Assembly: GCF_011299595.1 (NCBI RefSeq) | Contig: NZ_CP049867.1 | Coordinates: forward strand, 1,116,001-1,180,000 | Source of the DNA: Nocardioides sp. HDW12B | GTDB taxonomy: Bacteria; Actinomycetota; Actinomycetes; Propionibacteriales; Nocardioidaceae | Reading direction: 5' to 3' | DNA: 64,000 nucleotides | Shown here: positions 41,380 through 49,908 of the stretch, piece by piece | How the letters are laid out: every line of letters starts with the position of its first letter | Numbering within the stretch: the first letter of the stretch is position 1 | Position numbers and translations under genes: made by a program | The notes under the pieces: generated by a model | The model's input: only the letters and a program-made list of their open reading frames with translations | Told to the model about the DNA's origin: nothing | The model's database searches: none

Positions 41380-44292
41380 GTGGCTGGGCTGATCCGTGAG
41401 GAGGACATCGCGCTCGTGCGCGAGCGCGCCGACCTCGCCGAGATCATCGGTCAGTACGTCACCCTCCGCTCCGCCGGCGGCGGAGCCCTGAAGGGTCTCT
41501 GCCCCTTCCACGACGAGAAGTCACCGTCCTTCCACGTGCGCCCCGGTCGCGGGTTCCACTGCCTGGCGGCCGAGACCCGGGTGATCACCTGGGAGGGCGT
41601 TCGTCCCATCTCCGAGCTCGCCGGTGGCACGCACCGGATCCTCGGCCGCGACGCGCGGTGGCACGACGCGCCGTTCAGGTCCTACGGCACGCAGCAGCTG
41701 TGGAAGATCACCCTCACGCGCAACCGCCAGGTCAAGGAGCTGTTCGCCACCGACGGTCACCGTTGGTTCGTCCGTTCCGGCAAGGACCAGCTGTCGGAGC
41801 GGGAGGAGGTCACGACCTCGCTCAAAGCCGGCGACCGGCTGCGCAGCACCTTCCCGACGTCACGCATCAGCCAGACCACCCTCTCGCCCTTCGGCGTCGC
41901 TCACGGCTTCACGTTCGGCGACGGGACCCGGGCCAAGCGCGGATCCATGGCGCTGCTGTGCCCGCCCAAGGACGAGGTGATGCTGAAGTGGTTCCCCAAC
42001 AGCGTGACCTCGGCCAGTGGGCCCAACCTCCTGGTCCACCACCTCCCGGGATTCTTCAAGAGCACGCCGTCGCTCGAGGAGTCGGCGCCGTACCTGCTCG
42101 GGTGGTTGGCCGGCTACTTCGCTGCGGACGGCTGCGTCGCCGCGGACGGGACCGTGATGCTCAACTCGGCGCGCCGCGAGCACCTCGAGTTCGTCCGCGC
42201 CCTGTGCACCCGGTTGGGGATCGCGACCTTCGGAATCACCACGCAGATGCGCGAGGGCTTCCCCGGCCGGGCTCCGAGCGCTCTTCATCGCGTCCATTTC
42301 GTCAACGAGGACCTGCCCGAGGAGTTCTTCCTCATCCCCGAGCACCGCGAGCGGTTCGTGCGCGCGGACAAGTTCGCCCGCAAGGGCTGGGTCGTGCGAT
42401 CGGTGGAGGAGACCGACCGGGTCGAGGAGGTCTTCTGCGCCGAGGTGGAGGAGGGACACGCCTTCGTCCTCGAGGACAACATCCTGACGGGCAACTGTTT
42501 CGGGTGCCAGGAAGGCGGCGACGTCATCGCCTTCCTCATGAAGCACGACGGGCTCGCCTTCACCCAGGCGGTGGAGTACCTCGCCGACAAGACCGGCGTG
42601 CAGCTGCGCTACACCGAGGGTGACGGCACCGCCCCGCGCCGCGACCCCAACAAGCGCAACCGCCTCGTCGAGGCCAACCGGCTCGCCCAGGACTTCTACG
42701 CCGGCCGGCTCGGCCAGCCCGACGCCGTCAAGGCCCGGACCTTCCTCGACGAGCGCGGCTTCGACCGTGAGGCCGCCGACACCTTCGGGCTCGGCTTCGC
42801 CCCGCGTGACGGCGACGCGCTCTACAAGCACCTGCGCCAGAAGCAGTTCACCGACGGCGAGCTGGTCGCCGCCGGGCTCGTGGCCGAGGGGCAGCGCGGC
42901 CACTACGACCGCTTCCGGGGCCGGCTGCTGTGGCCGATCCGCGAGGTGTCGGGGGAGACCATCGGCTTCGGCGCGCGCCGGATCTTCGACGACGACCGGA
43001 TCGACGCGAAGTACCTCAACACCCCCGAGACCGCGATCTACAAGAAGAGCCAGGTGCTCTACGGCATCGACCTCGCGCGCCGCGACATCGCCCGCGCTTC
43101 GCAGGCGGTCGTCGTCGAGGGCTACACCGACGTCATGGCCTGCCACCTCGCCGGCGTGCCCACGGCCGTCGCGACCTGCGGCACCGCCTTCGGTGAGGAC
43201 CACGGTCGCGTGCTGCGGCGGCTGCTGCACGACCACGAGGAGTTCCGCGGCGAGGTCATCTTCACCTTCGACGGCGACGAGGCCGGCCAGAAGGCCGCCC
43301 TGCGGGCCTTCGGCGGCGACCAGCAGTTCGTCGGGCAGACCTACGTCGCCGTCGAGCCGGACGGCATGGACCCCTGCGACCTGCGGCTCAAGTCCGGCGA
43401 CGCCGCGGTCCGCGAGCTGGTGGCCCGACGGACCCCGCTCTACCGCTTCGTGCTCGGCAACGTCGTCTCCCGCTACGACCTCGACCGGGCCGACGGCCGC
43501 ATCGACGCCCTGCGCGAGGCGGCCAAGCTGGTCTCGTCGGTGCGCGACAGGTCCAAGGTCGACGCCTTCGCCCGCGAGCTCGCCGGCATGGTCGGCATCG
43601 AGGTGGAGGAGGCCCGCGCCGAGGTACGCCGTGCCTCGGGTCGCGCCGAGCGCGCCGCCCACGACCAGCGCACCGCGGCCGGGCCGATGCCGGGCTCCCG
43701 GACCGGCCAGGGGAGCGGGCGTGGGAGCGGCGCGGGCGCCTCCCAGGGCGGAGAGCACGCGGCACCGGTGGCGCCGATGCCGCAGATGCCCAACCTGCGC
43801 GACCCCCGCTTCAGCCTCGAGCGCGAGACCCTCAAGCTCGTCGTGCAGCAGCCTCTGCTGACCGCCCGCTTCAGCGGCGACCTGGCCGACAACGACTTCA
43901 CCCACCCGGCCTACCTGGCTGTCTGGGAGACGGTCGCGGCCCTCGGCGGCCCGGGGTCGGCCGGGGACCCCGACACCTGGGCGGCCACGCTGCGCGACTC
44001 TCTGGTCGGGCAGTACTCCTCCGCCCAGCACCCCATCGTCTCGGCCTTCAACGGCCTGGTGGTCGAGCCGCTGCTGGCCGCGGGCGAGCCGTCGCCGACG
44101 TACGCCGCCCAGCACGTCTTCCGCCTGCAGGAGCTGACCGCGATGCGCGCCATCGCCGACCTCAAGTCCAAGCTGCAGCGGACCAACCCGGTCGAGCGCG
44201 CGGAGGAGTACAACCGCATGTTCGGCGAGCTCGTCGCCCTCGAGAGCCACCGCCGCACGCTGCGCGAGCGGGCGATCGGCGTCGACAGCTGA
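41380..44292 (+). CDS. dnaG: DNA primase DnaG, interrupted by an in-frame intein
   Basis: A 970-residue precursor; without the intein the primase is 658 residues, normal for actinobacteria. Residues 1-60 carry the first zinc ligands (CPFH, Cys41/His44) and end FHC; the exteins join to restore FHCFGCQEGGDVIAFL. The TOPRIM core has VVVEGYTDVMACHLAG and FTFDGDEAGQKAA. The C-terminal DnaB-contact helical domain follows a Gly/Ser-rich linker (about bases 43680-43780). DnaG makes RNA primers at the replication fork. GTG 41380 lies six bases after TAGACT (41368-41373), so translation is probably leaderless. The next gene overlaps the stop by one base. Confidence 0.96.
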   Translation: MAGLIREEDIALVRERADLAEIIGQYVTLRSAGGGALKGLCPFHDEKSPSFHVRPGRGFHCLAAETRVITWEGVRPISELAGGTHRILGRDARWHDAPFRSYGTQQLWKITLTRNRQVKELFATDGHRWFVRSGKDQLSEREEVTTSLKAGDRLRSTFPTSRISQTTLSPFGVAHGFTFGDGTRAKRGSMALLCPPKDEVMLKWFPNSVTSASGPNLLVHHLPGFFKSTPSLEESAPYLLGWLAGYFAADGCVAADGTVMLNSARREHLEFVRALCTRLGIATFGITTQMREGFPGRAPSALHRVHFVNEDLPEEFFLIPEHRERFVRADKFARKGWVVRSVEETDRVEEVFCAEVEEGHAFVLEDNILTGNCFGCQEGGDVIAFLMKHDGLAFTQAVEYLADKTGVQLRYTEGDGTAPRRDPNKRNRLVEANRLAQDFYAGRLGQPDAVKARTFLDERGFDREAADTFGLGFAPRDGDALYKHLRQKQFTDGELVAAGLVAEGQRGHYDRFRGRLLWPIREVSGETIGFGARRIFDDDRIDAKYLNTPETAIYKKSQVLYGIDLARRDIARASQAVVVEGYTDVMACHLAGVPTAVATCGTAFGEDHGRVLRRLLHDHEEFRGEVIFTFDGDEAGQKAALRAFGGDQQFVGQTYVAVEPDGMDPCDLRLKSGDAAVRELVARRTPLYRFVLGNVVSRYDLDRADGRIDALREAAKLVSSVRDRSKVDAFARELAGMVGIEVEEARAEVRRASGRAERAAHDQRTAAGPMPGSRTGQGSGRGSGAGASQGGEHAAPVAPMPQMPNLRDPRFSLERETLKLVVQQPLLTARFSGDLADNDFTHPAYLAVWETVAALGGPGSAGDPDTWAATLRDSLVGQYSSAQHPIVSAFNGLVVEPLLAAGEPSPTYAAQHVFRLQELTAMRAIADLKSKLQRTNPVERAEEYNRMFGELVALESHRRTLRERAIGVDS
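41560..42495 (+). mobile_element. Intein with LAGLIDADG homing endonuclease in dnaG
   Basis: A 312-residue in-frame intein from Cys1 (TGC 41560) to Asn312 (AAC 42493-42495), with Cys+1 at 42496. Block A is CLAAETRVITWEGVRPISELA split after TRV, block B ATDGHRWFV (TxxH), block F EVEEGHAFVLEDN, and block G ILTGN followed by C. The penultimate residue is Gly, not the usual His. Two LAGLIDADG-like motifs, GVAHGFTFGDG and LLGWLAGYFAADG, keep the acidic residues, so homing may still be possible. Sampled lines run near 68 percent GC against 72-77 in flanking dnaG. Cys+1 is itself the third zinc ligand of the primase zinc finger. Confidence 0.95.
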
Positions 44293-44807
44293 TGGCCGGC
44301 CTGTTCTCGCGGGGGTCGTCCGTCCCCGACCCGGTCCGTCGTGCCGCCGGCGGCAAGGTGCTGGCCTGGGTGCAGGCCGAGGACGGCACGTGGCTGGCCG
44401 GCACCCGGGACGCCTGGGTGCAGGTGCCGCCGGAGGGCGAGCCGCTGCTGCTGCCCTGGGAGCAGGTCCACCGCGCCGACTGGGACACCGAGGAGCGCTC
44501 CCTCACCGTTGAGCGCGTGGAGGAGTGGGGCAGCCCGACCGCCCGGTGGACGCACCGCCTGAGCGAGCCGGGGTCCCTCCTGGTGCTGCTGCGCGAGCGG
44601 GTGACCGCCAGCATCGTGCTGCAGCGGCGGGTCGACGTACGCAGGAAGAAGGGCTTCACCGTGATCGCGCGACGACCCCCGGGTGGGGAAGGCTCGGTCA
44701 CCTGGGCGCACCAGTTCGACCCGGGCGTGGACCCCGCCGACCCCGCCGTGGCCGCCCTCGCCGAGGCCGCGCTGGTCGAGGCCCAGGAGTCGCTGGGACT
44801 GCGCTGA
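44292..44807 (+). CDS. Conserved hypothetical protein downstream of dnaG
   Basis: A 171-residue cytoplasmic protein with no membrane segment: MAGLFSRGSSVPDPVRRAAGGKVLAWVQ at the start, several Trp (WLAGTRDAWVQVP, LPWEQVHRADWD) and a C-terminal WAHQFDPGVDPADPAVAALAEAAL. It starts at the last base of the dnaG stop (TGATG), so it is coupled to dnaG. Similar genes follow dnaG in other actinobacteria; no function is known to me. Confidence 0.8.
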   Translation: MAGLFSRGSSVPDPVRRAAGGKVLAWVQAEDGTWLAGTRDAWVQVPPEGEPLLLPWEQVHRADWDTEERSLTVERVEEWGSPTARWTHRLSEPGSLLVLLRERVTASIVLQRRVDVRRKKGFTVIARRPPGGEGSVTWAHQFDPGVDPADPAVAALAEAALVEAQESLGLR

Positions 44808-44906
44808 GCGCGACGTCGTGCCCACAGCCGCCGAGGTGCCCCTCGATGTGCGGTGCGGGGGCTGAGTTGCTAACCTGTGCGGGCCGCGGACACGTCCGCC
44901 AGGCGA

Positions 44907-44982
44907 TCCCCTGTAGCTCAATTGGCAGAGCATTCGGCTGTTAACCGGAGGGTTGTTGGTTCGAGTCCAACCGGGGGAGCCA
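44907..44982 (+). tRNA. tRNA-Asn (GTT)
   Basis: A full cloverleaf: acceptor TCCCCTG (44907-44913) pairs with CGGGGGA (44972-44978), anticodon loop CTGTTAA with GTT, T-arm GTTGG-TTCGAGT-CCAAC, discriminator G and encoded CCA at 44980-44982. A -10-like TAACCT near 44872 lies upstream. Decodes AAC and AAT. Confidence 0.97.
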
Positions 44983-44994
44983 CCGGCACCGTCA

Positions 44995-45026
44995 GAGCCC
45001 GGACCCACCTCGGTGGGTCCGGGCTC
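44995..45026 (+). terminator. Terminator hairpin after tRNA-Asn
   Basis: GAGCCCGGACCCACC and GGTGGGTCCGGGCTC form a perfect 15-base stem with a 2-base loop. It sits between the tRNA and the converging PIG-L gene and could stop both transcripts. Confidence 0.85.
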
Positions 45027-45055
45027 GTCGCTCTCCCGGGGGTCCGGCCGGGCTC

Positions 45056-45814
45056 TCAGTCCTCGTCGCCGCCACCCCAGGTGAGGGAGTAGACCTCGAA
45101 CGGCGCCGCGAAGGCGACACCCATCCGGCTGCCCGCCATCCGACCGAAGCCCTCGAGCATCTCGCGCTCGTCGAAGTCGGCCCACCCGAGACCGTCGATG
45201 TAGGCCCGGTGGGCCTGCAGCGAGGCCACCCCGACGTCGAAGGTGTCGGTGGTGTCGACGCCGTGCCGGGCGTCGGGGGAGCCGGTGGCCCAGACCGCGC
45301 GTGTGTCGCCCCACGGCTCGAGGCCGTCGACGAGCTGGTCGCTGAAGACCCAGCGGTTGCCGGCGTCGCGGGTGCCGTCGAGCACGGCCCGGCCGACCGC
45401 GATGTGGTCGGCCTGGTTGAGCGCGCCCGGTCCGAAGGTGTCGCGGAAGTTGCCGGTGATCACGATCTCGGGCCGGTGACGGCGTACGACGTGGGCGACC
45501 GCGGCCCGCAGCGGCAGGCCGTACTCCACCACGCCGTCGGGGAAGCCAAGGAACTCGACCTCCTCGACGCCGACCACGCGGGCGGACTCGACCTGCTCGG
45601 CCTCGCGGACGCGTCGGCACTCGTCGGGGGCGAGGCCGTCGATGCCGGCCTCGCCGCTGGTCACCATCACGTAGACGATGCGCTTGCCCTGGCCGGTCCA
45701 GCGCGCGACCGCGGCGGCGGCGCCGAACTCCATGTCGTCGGGGTGGGCGACGATCGCCACCGCGGTGGTCCAGTCCTCCGGCAGCGGCCGGAGGGGAGCG
45801 GGAGCCTCGGACAT
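45056..45814 (-). CDS. PIG-L family deacetylase
   Basis: A 252-residue LmbE/PIG-L metalloenzyme with the zinc motif VAIVAHPDDMEFGAAA, VTSGEAGID, FPDGVVEYGLPLRAAVAHVVRRHRPEIVITG and the third ligand in LNQADHIAVGRAVLDG. Family members remove N-acetyl groups from GlcNAc conjugates; mycothiol MshB/Mca are relatives, but this sequence alone does not identify the substrate. ATG 45814 follows GGAGGGCACC. Divergent from the DUF1800 gene, with a GGGAC-TTTC-GTCCC palindrome between (45838-45850). Confidence 0.88.
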   Translation of the reverse strand: MSEAPAPLRPLPEDWTTAVAIVAHPDDMEFGAAAAVARWTGQGKRIVYVMVTSGEAGIDGLAPDECRRVREAEQVESARVVGVEEVEFLGFPDGVVEYGLPLRAAVAHVVRRHRPEIVITGNFRDTFGPGALNQADHIAVGRAVLDGTRDAGNRWVFSDQLVDGLEPWGDTRAVWATGSPDARHGVDTTDTFDVGVASLQAHRAYIDGLGWADFDEREMLEGFGRMAGSRMGVAFAAPFEVYSLTWGGGDED

Positions 45815-45957
45815 GGTGCCCTCCTGGGGGGTTTGCGGGACTTTCGTCCCGAATCGTCTCCGGTCGCCTAGTCTCGAGACGAGATCTGGGAGGACCTCAC
45901 CCGGGACGTGCGACGTCGTACCTCCGGGACCGCACACGGACGCACCTGGGAGAGACC

Positions 45958-47517
45958 GTGGTTGCCGCTGACTACTCTGCCCGATACGAGCAGCTCGCGT
46001 CGCCCCCCGAGGCGCCCTCGCTGACGACGCCCCCACCGGGAGGCGCGGCCCGGATGCGGGCGGCCGGCACCGGTGCCGTGGCGCCGATGCCCCAGCTGTC
46101 CGCCGCCGACCTGCACCTCGTCCGCCGCTTCAGCGGCGGCCTCAGCCGCGGCCTGGCCACCGACGTGCGCCGTGCCGGCGGAGGGCGGGCCTGGCTCGTC
46201 GGCCAGCTGTCGCCGGCGTCCGTGGCGGACGCACCCGGGGACGACATCGACACCTGGTTCCCGAGCCTGAGCCACGCACCGAAACAGATCTTCGAGCGCC
46301 AGCGCTCCGACGTCCAGGGATCGTGGGAGGTCATGTGGGACCTCAGCCGGTGGACGGTGGCCCGGCGGATCCAGAGCCGCCGGCAGGTCCGCGAGGTCAT
46401 GGTCGACTTCTGGTCCAACCTGCTGCACGTGCCGCTGGGCGACGACGTCGCGGCCTTCTGGCGCGTCGACTACGACCGCGTCCTGCGCGAGCACGCGCTC
46501 GGCAGCTTCGAGGACCTGCTGCGCGCGGCCATCACCCACCCGGCGATGGGGCTCTCGCTCGACAACGCGGTGTCGACCAAGGACAACCCGAACGAGAACC
46601 TCGGTCGCGAGCTGCTGGAGCTGCACACCGTGGGCCACGGCAGCGGCTACACCGAGGCCGACGTCAAGGCGTCGAGCCGGATGCTCACCGGCTACCGCGC
46701 CGACGTGTGGTGGCCGGAGTTCCGCTCGTTCTACGACCCGTCGGTCCACGCCACCGGGCGCATCGACGTCCTCGGGTTCAGCCACCCCAACACCGACGCC
46801 GACGGCCGAGCCGCCACCGACGCCTACCTGCGCTACCTGGCCCGCCACCCCGCGACCGCGAAGCGGATCGCCCGGCGGCTGGCGGTCCGGTTCGTCTCCG
46901 ACCGGCCCTCCGCGGCCCTCGTCGACGCGGTCGCGGCGGCGTACCTGAAGAACGGCACCGCCGTGCGACCGACGCTGCTGGCGCTCGTCGACCACCCCGA
47001 CTTCGCGGCCTCGGCCGGGACCAAGGTGCGGCTGCCCACCGAGGACTACGTGGCAACCGTGCGCGCGATGCGGGTCGTGCTGCAGCGCCCGGTCGACGAC
47101 GAGTCGTTCGTCAACGCGATGTACTGGCAGTACGTCGGCTTCGGGCAGGCCCCCTACGAGTGGCCCGCGCCCGACGGCTACCCGGAGGTGGGGGAGGCCT
47201 GGACCAGCGCCGGACGCCTCCTCGGCGGCATGCGTCACCACGTGAACCTCGCCGCCGGCTGGTGGCCGGCCTCCCAGGCCCAGCGACCGAGCGCCGCCGC
47301 CTGGCTGCCCCCGTTGCCCGCGACGCTCGGGGCCGTGATCGACCACGTCGGCCGCCAGGTGCTGGGACAGCGTCCGACCGCCTCGATGCGCAAGGCGATC
47401 GCCACCCTGCTCGGGATGTCGCTGACCCGCCAGGTCGGCCGCGGCGACCTCTGGGACATGCGGGTCTACGCGATCATCGCCTCCCTGCTCGACTCCCCGA
47501 CCCACCTGCACCGCTGA
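45958..47517 (+). CDS. DUF1800 family protein
   Basis: A 519-residue protein with DUF1800 signatures: MPQLSAADLHLVRRFSGGLSRG, REVMVDFWSNLLHVPLGDDVAAFWRVDYDRVLREHALGSFEDLLRA, and NENLGRELLELHTVGHGSGYTEADV. Function unknown; nearly always paired with a DUF1501 gene, as here (10 bases apart). No clear signal peptide. GTG 45958 lies after GGGAGAGACC. TAGTCT at 45869-45874 may be the -10. Confidence 0.88.
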   Translation: MVAADYSARYEQLASPPEAPSLTTPPPGGAARMRAAGTGAVAPMPQLSAADLHLVRRFSGGLSRGLATDVRRAGGGRAWLVGQLSPASVADAPGDDIDTWFPSLSHAPKQIFERQRSDVQGSWEVMWDLSRWTVARRIQSRRQVREVMVDFWSNLLHVPLGDDVAAFWRVDYDRVLREHALGSFEDLLRAAITHPAMGLSLDNAVSTKDNPNENLGRELLELHTVGHGSGYTEADVKASSRMLTGYRADVWWPEFRSFYDPSVHATGRIDVLGFSHPNTDADGRAATDAYLRYLARHPATAKRIARRLAVRFVSDRPSAALVDAVAAAYLKNGTAVRPTLLALVDHPDFAASAGTKVRLPTEDYVATVRAMRVVLQRPVDDESFVNAMYWQYVGFGQAPYEWPAPDGYPEVGEAWTSAGRLLGGMRHHVNLAAGWWPASQAQRPSAAAWLPPLPATLGAVIDHVGRQVLGQRPTASMRKAIATLLGMSLTRQVGRGDLWDMRVYAIIASLLDSPTHLHR

Positions 47518-47527
47518 GGAGCACCCC

Positions 47528-48829
47528 ATGACCACGGACTCCACCGGGTGCGGCTGCCCCGACTTCACCCGCACCACCCTCAGCCGCCGACGCTTCCTCG
47601 CCGGCGCCGCCGCCGGTGCGGGCGCCCTGACGACCGGGTCGCTGTTCGGCGACGCCCACCGCCAGGTCGCGTACGGCGCCGCGCCGGGCGGCAACGTCGT
47701 CGTCGTGCTGTCCCTGCGGGGCGGCTGCGACGGGCTGTCGATCGTCGTGCCCCGTGGGGTCACCGACCACGACCGGCTGCGCGCCCTGCGGCCGCGGATC
47801 GTCGTACCGCGCGAGAGCCTGCTCGGTGCGGACCCGGCCTTCGGCCTCCACCCGGCCTTCGCGCCCCTGGCCTCGATGTGGGACGACGGACGCTTCGGCG
47901 CCGTGCACGCCGTCGGGCTGCCGGCCCCCAACCGCAGCCACTTCGACGCGATGCAGACGATCGAGGACGCCGACCCCGGCACCTCGGAGCGGGTGGGATG
48001 GATCAACCGCACCATCGGTCTCGACGCCACCGCCGTGGAGGAGACCGCCGTCCAGCTGGGGTCCTCGCTGCTGCCGACGTCGCTGGTCGGACCCGCGGGC
48101 GCCATCGGGGCTGCCCGGGTGAACGACCTCGGGCTCTACGACCTCGGCGCCGGCCGCACCGCCCGGCAGGCGTCGCTGCAGGAGATGTGGGGCAACCAGG
48201 CCGGCCTGCTGGGGCGCAGCATGCGCGGCACCCTGGCCACGGTGAAGCGGCTCGAGCCGGCCGTCGCGGCGGCCGACGACGACGCACCGGGCGGGTCGTC
48301 GGTCCACGAGTCCGCCTTCCCCGAGGGCCCGCTGCGCAGCGTCCTGGCCAACACCAGCGCGCTCATCCGCGCCGACGTCGGCACCCGCGTGGTGACCGTC
48401 GACTACGGCAACTGGGACATGCACAACGGCCTCGGTGGCGCTGACCCCACGCGGGGGTGGATGGCCGACCAGGTCCGTCACCTCGCCGGCTCGCTCGCGG
48501 CCTTCTTCACCGACCTGGGCCCGGCGGCGTCGCGGGTGACGGTCGTGACGCTCAGCGAGTTCGGCCGCCGGGTGAAGGAGAACGGCGACAACGGCGTGGA
48601 CCACGGCTACGGCAACGTCATGCTGCTGCTCGGCGCCGGGGTGAAGGGCGGCACGGTGCACGGGTCGTGGCCGGGGCTGGCCGACCTCGACGACGGCGAC
48701 CTGCGCGTGACCCGCGACTACCGCAGCGTGCTGTGGGAGGTGCTGTCGACCCGGTTCCCCGACGTCTCCGGCAGCCGCGCCACGATCTTCCCCTCGCTGA
48801 CCCCCGAGACCATCGGCGCCATGGCCTAG
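47528..48829 (+). CDS. DUF1501 family protein, Tat-exported
   Basis: A 433-residue sulfatase-like-fold protein: Tat signal TLSRRRFLAGAAAGAGAL, then VVVVLSLRGGCDGLSIVVP, LPAPNRSHFDAMQTIED, NWDMHNGLGG and VVTLSEFGRRVKENGDNGVDHGYGNVMLLLG, typical for DUF1501. Exported folded across the membrane and probably metal-binding (Asp/His residues in WDMH, GVDHG). It works with the DUF1800 partner; the pair has no established role. Confidence 0.9.
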   Translation: MTTDSTGCGCPDFTRTTLSRRRFLAGAAAGAGALTTGSLFGDAHRQVAYGAAPGGNVVVVLSLRGGCDGLSIVVPRGVTDHDRLRALRPRIVVPRESLLGADPAFGLHPAFAPLASMWDDGRFGAVHAVGLPAPNRSHFDAMQTIEDADPGTSERVGWINRTIGLDATAVEETAVQLGSSLLPTSLVGPAGAIGAARVNDLGLYDLGAGRTARQASLQEMWGNQAGLLGRSMRGTLATVKRLEPAVAAADDDAPGGSSVHESAFPEGPLRSVLANTSALIRADVGTRVVTVDYGNWDMHNGLGGADPTRGWMADQVRHLAGSLAAFFTDLGPAASRVTVVTLSEFGRRVKENGDNGVDHGYGNVMLLLGAGVKGGTVHGSWPGLADLDDGDLRVTRDYRSVLWEVLSTRFPDVSGSRATIFPSLTPETIGAMA

Positions 48830-48862
48830 GCCCGTCTCCCCATAGCCGGTCCGCCCCGGCGC

Positions 48863-48921
48863 ATGTAACGCGGGGTTATGGACGCCTCCCCAGGCGTACA
48901 ACCCGTGGGAGGCGTCCACAA
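48863..48921. repeat. Dispersed palindromic intergenic element, copy 3
   Basis: Begins ATGTAACGCGGGGTTATGG (48863), with GGACGCCTCCC matched by GGGAGGCGTCC further on, ending near 48921. Orientation is opposite to copies 2 and 4. Lies between the converging DUF1501 and MerR genes. Confidence 0.8.
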
Positions 48922-48982
48922 GGCTCGCTCGGTCGTGCCGCGAGCTCCGCAGACGCACCCGGTACGACGTACGCCGTGATGC

Positions 48983-49273
48983 TCAGGCGCGCTCGAGGCG
49001 ACGGCGCAGCCGGGTGTTCTCCGCCTCGAGGTCGAGCACGAGCGCGATGCCGGCGAGGTTGACCCCGGCTTCGAGGAGCTCGACGATCCGGACCAGCCGG
49101 TCGAGGTCGTCCTGGCTGTAGAGCCGCGTGCCCCCGTCGGTGCGGTGAGGCTCGAGCAGCCCGCGTCGCTCGTAGACGCGCAGGTTCTGCACGTTCGTGC
49201 CGACGATGTCGGCCGCGACCGAGATGGCGTAGACGGCGTGGTGCCCGGGTCGCTGGCGTGCGCGCTGCGTCAT
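48983..49273 (-). CDS. MerR-family regulator (HspR-like)
   Basis: A 96-residue regulator: [79 protein letters not shown], a MerR winged helix with a short coiled-coil. It is HspR-like and divergent from an HSP20 gene, whose promoter has an inverted repeat that this protein could bind. No cysteine metal site. ATG 49273. Confidence 0.87.
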   Translation of the reverse strand: MTQRARQRPGHHAVYAISVAADIVGTNVQNLRVYERRGLLEPHRTDGGTRLYSQDDLDRLVRIVELLEAGVNLAGIALVLDLEAENTRLRRRLERA

Positions 49274-49296
49274 CGCGGCTCCTGGGGTGGAAGGGG

Positions 49297-49325
49297 TTGA
49301 ACCCCTCGCTGATGGTTCATATAAT
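49297..49325 (+). promoter_or_regulatory. HSP20 promoter with overlapping operator
   Basis: TTGAAC (49297-49302), 17 bases, TATAAT (49320-49325): a near-ideal housekeeping promoter, rare in this window. TTGAAC and GTTCAT (49315-49320) form an inverted repeat, TGAAC-N12-GTTCA, inside the promoter, a likely repressor site. GGGGTTGAACCCC at 49293-49305 is a second palindrome. Confidence 0.8.
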
Positions 49326-49382
49326 CTATATCAGACGTTACAGATCGCGGAAGGACCGCGACATCCGTTGGAGGTGAAGACC

Positions 49383-49814
49383 ATGTTGATGAGGACCGAC
49401 CCGTTCCGAGACCTCGACCGTCTCGCCCAGCAGGTGTTCGGCGCCGGAACGACGTCCCGCCCGGCCGTGATGCCGATGGACGCCTGGCGCGAGGGCGACA
49501 CGTTCGTCCTGGAGTTCGACCTGCCCGGCGTGAGCCGCGAGAGCATCGACATCGACGTCGAGCGCAACGTGCTGACGATCCGGGCCGAGCGGCCGCGCCG
49601 CAACGGCGACTGGGAGATGCTCGCCAGCGAGCGCCCGACGGGCCACTTCAGCCGTCAGCTCGTCCTGGGCGACAACCTCGACCTGGAGCGCATCGACGCG
49701 TCGTACGACGCCGGGGTGCTGCTCCTGCGCGTGCCGGTGGCCGAGAAGGCCAAGCCGCGCAAGGTCGAGATCAGCGTCGGCTCGTCGGAGCAGAAGAAGT
49801 CGATCGACGCCTGA
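49383..49814 (+). CDS. HSP20/alpha-crystallin family small heat shock protein
   Basis: A 143-residue small heat shock protein: [20 protein letters not shown], alpha-crystallin domain with [30 protein letters not shown], a [54 protein letters not shown] stretch, and the terminal IxV-like tail. It holds unfolded proteins in the cytoplasm. ATG 49383 follows GGAGGTGAAG; the longer frame from 49287 would include the promoter and is rejected. Confidence 0.93.
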   Translation: MLMRTDPFRDLDRLAQQVFGAGTTSRPAVMPMDAWREGDTFVLEFDLPGVSRESIDIDVERNVLTIRAERPRRNGDWEMLASERPTGHFSRQLVLGDNLDLERIDASYDAGVLLLRVPVAEKAKPRKVEISVGSSEQKKSIDA

Positions 49815-49836
49815 CCGGAGCGGTCGACCGAGCCAG

Positions 49837-49898
49837 GGTTGTGGACGCCTCGCCGGGGTTGTGACCCTTGCGGGGCGTCCATAACCCCGCGTTACATG
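49837..49898. repeat. Dispersed palindromic intergenic element, copy 4
   Basis: GGTTGTGGACGCC (49837-49849) pairs with GGCGTCCATAACC (49874-49886), followed by CCGCGTTACATG. Nearly the same as copy 2 and in the same orientation. Lies between the converging HSP20 and 6PGDH genes. Confidence 0.8.
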
Positions 49899-49908
49899 CG
49901 GTGAAGGG

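Noticed and set aside
41860-44250. 796-codon minus-strand frame antisense to dnaG
   Set aside because: Composition of a shadow frame (Val/Leu/Gly/Asp/Glu-rich, no motif), and the plus strand encodes primase plus intein.
45056-45814. Naming the PIG-L gene mshB or mca
   Set aside because: The zinc motif is shared by the whole family, and nothing in the sequence or neighbours shows a mycothiol substrate.
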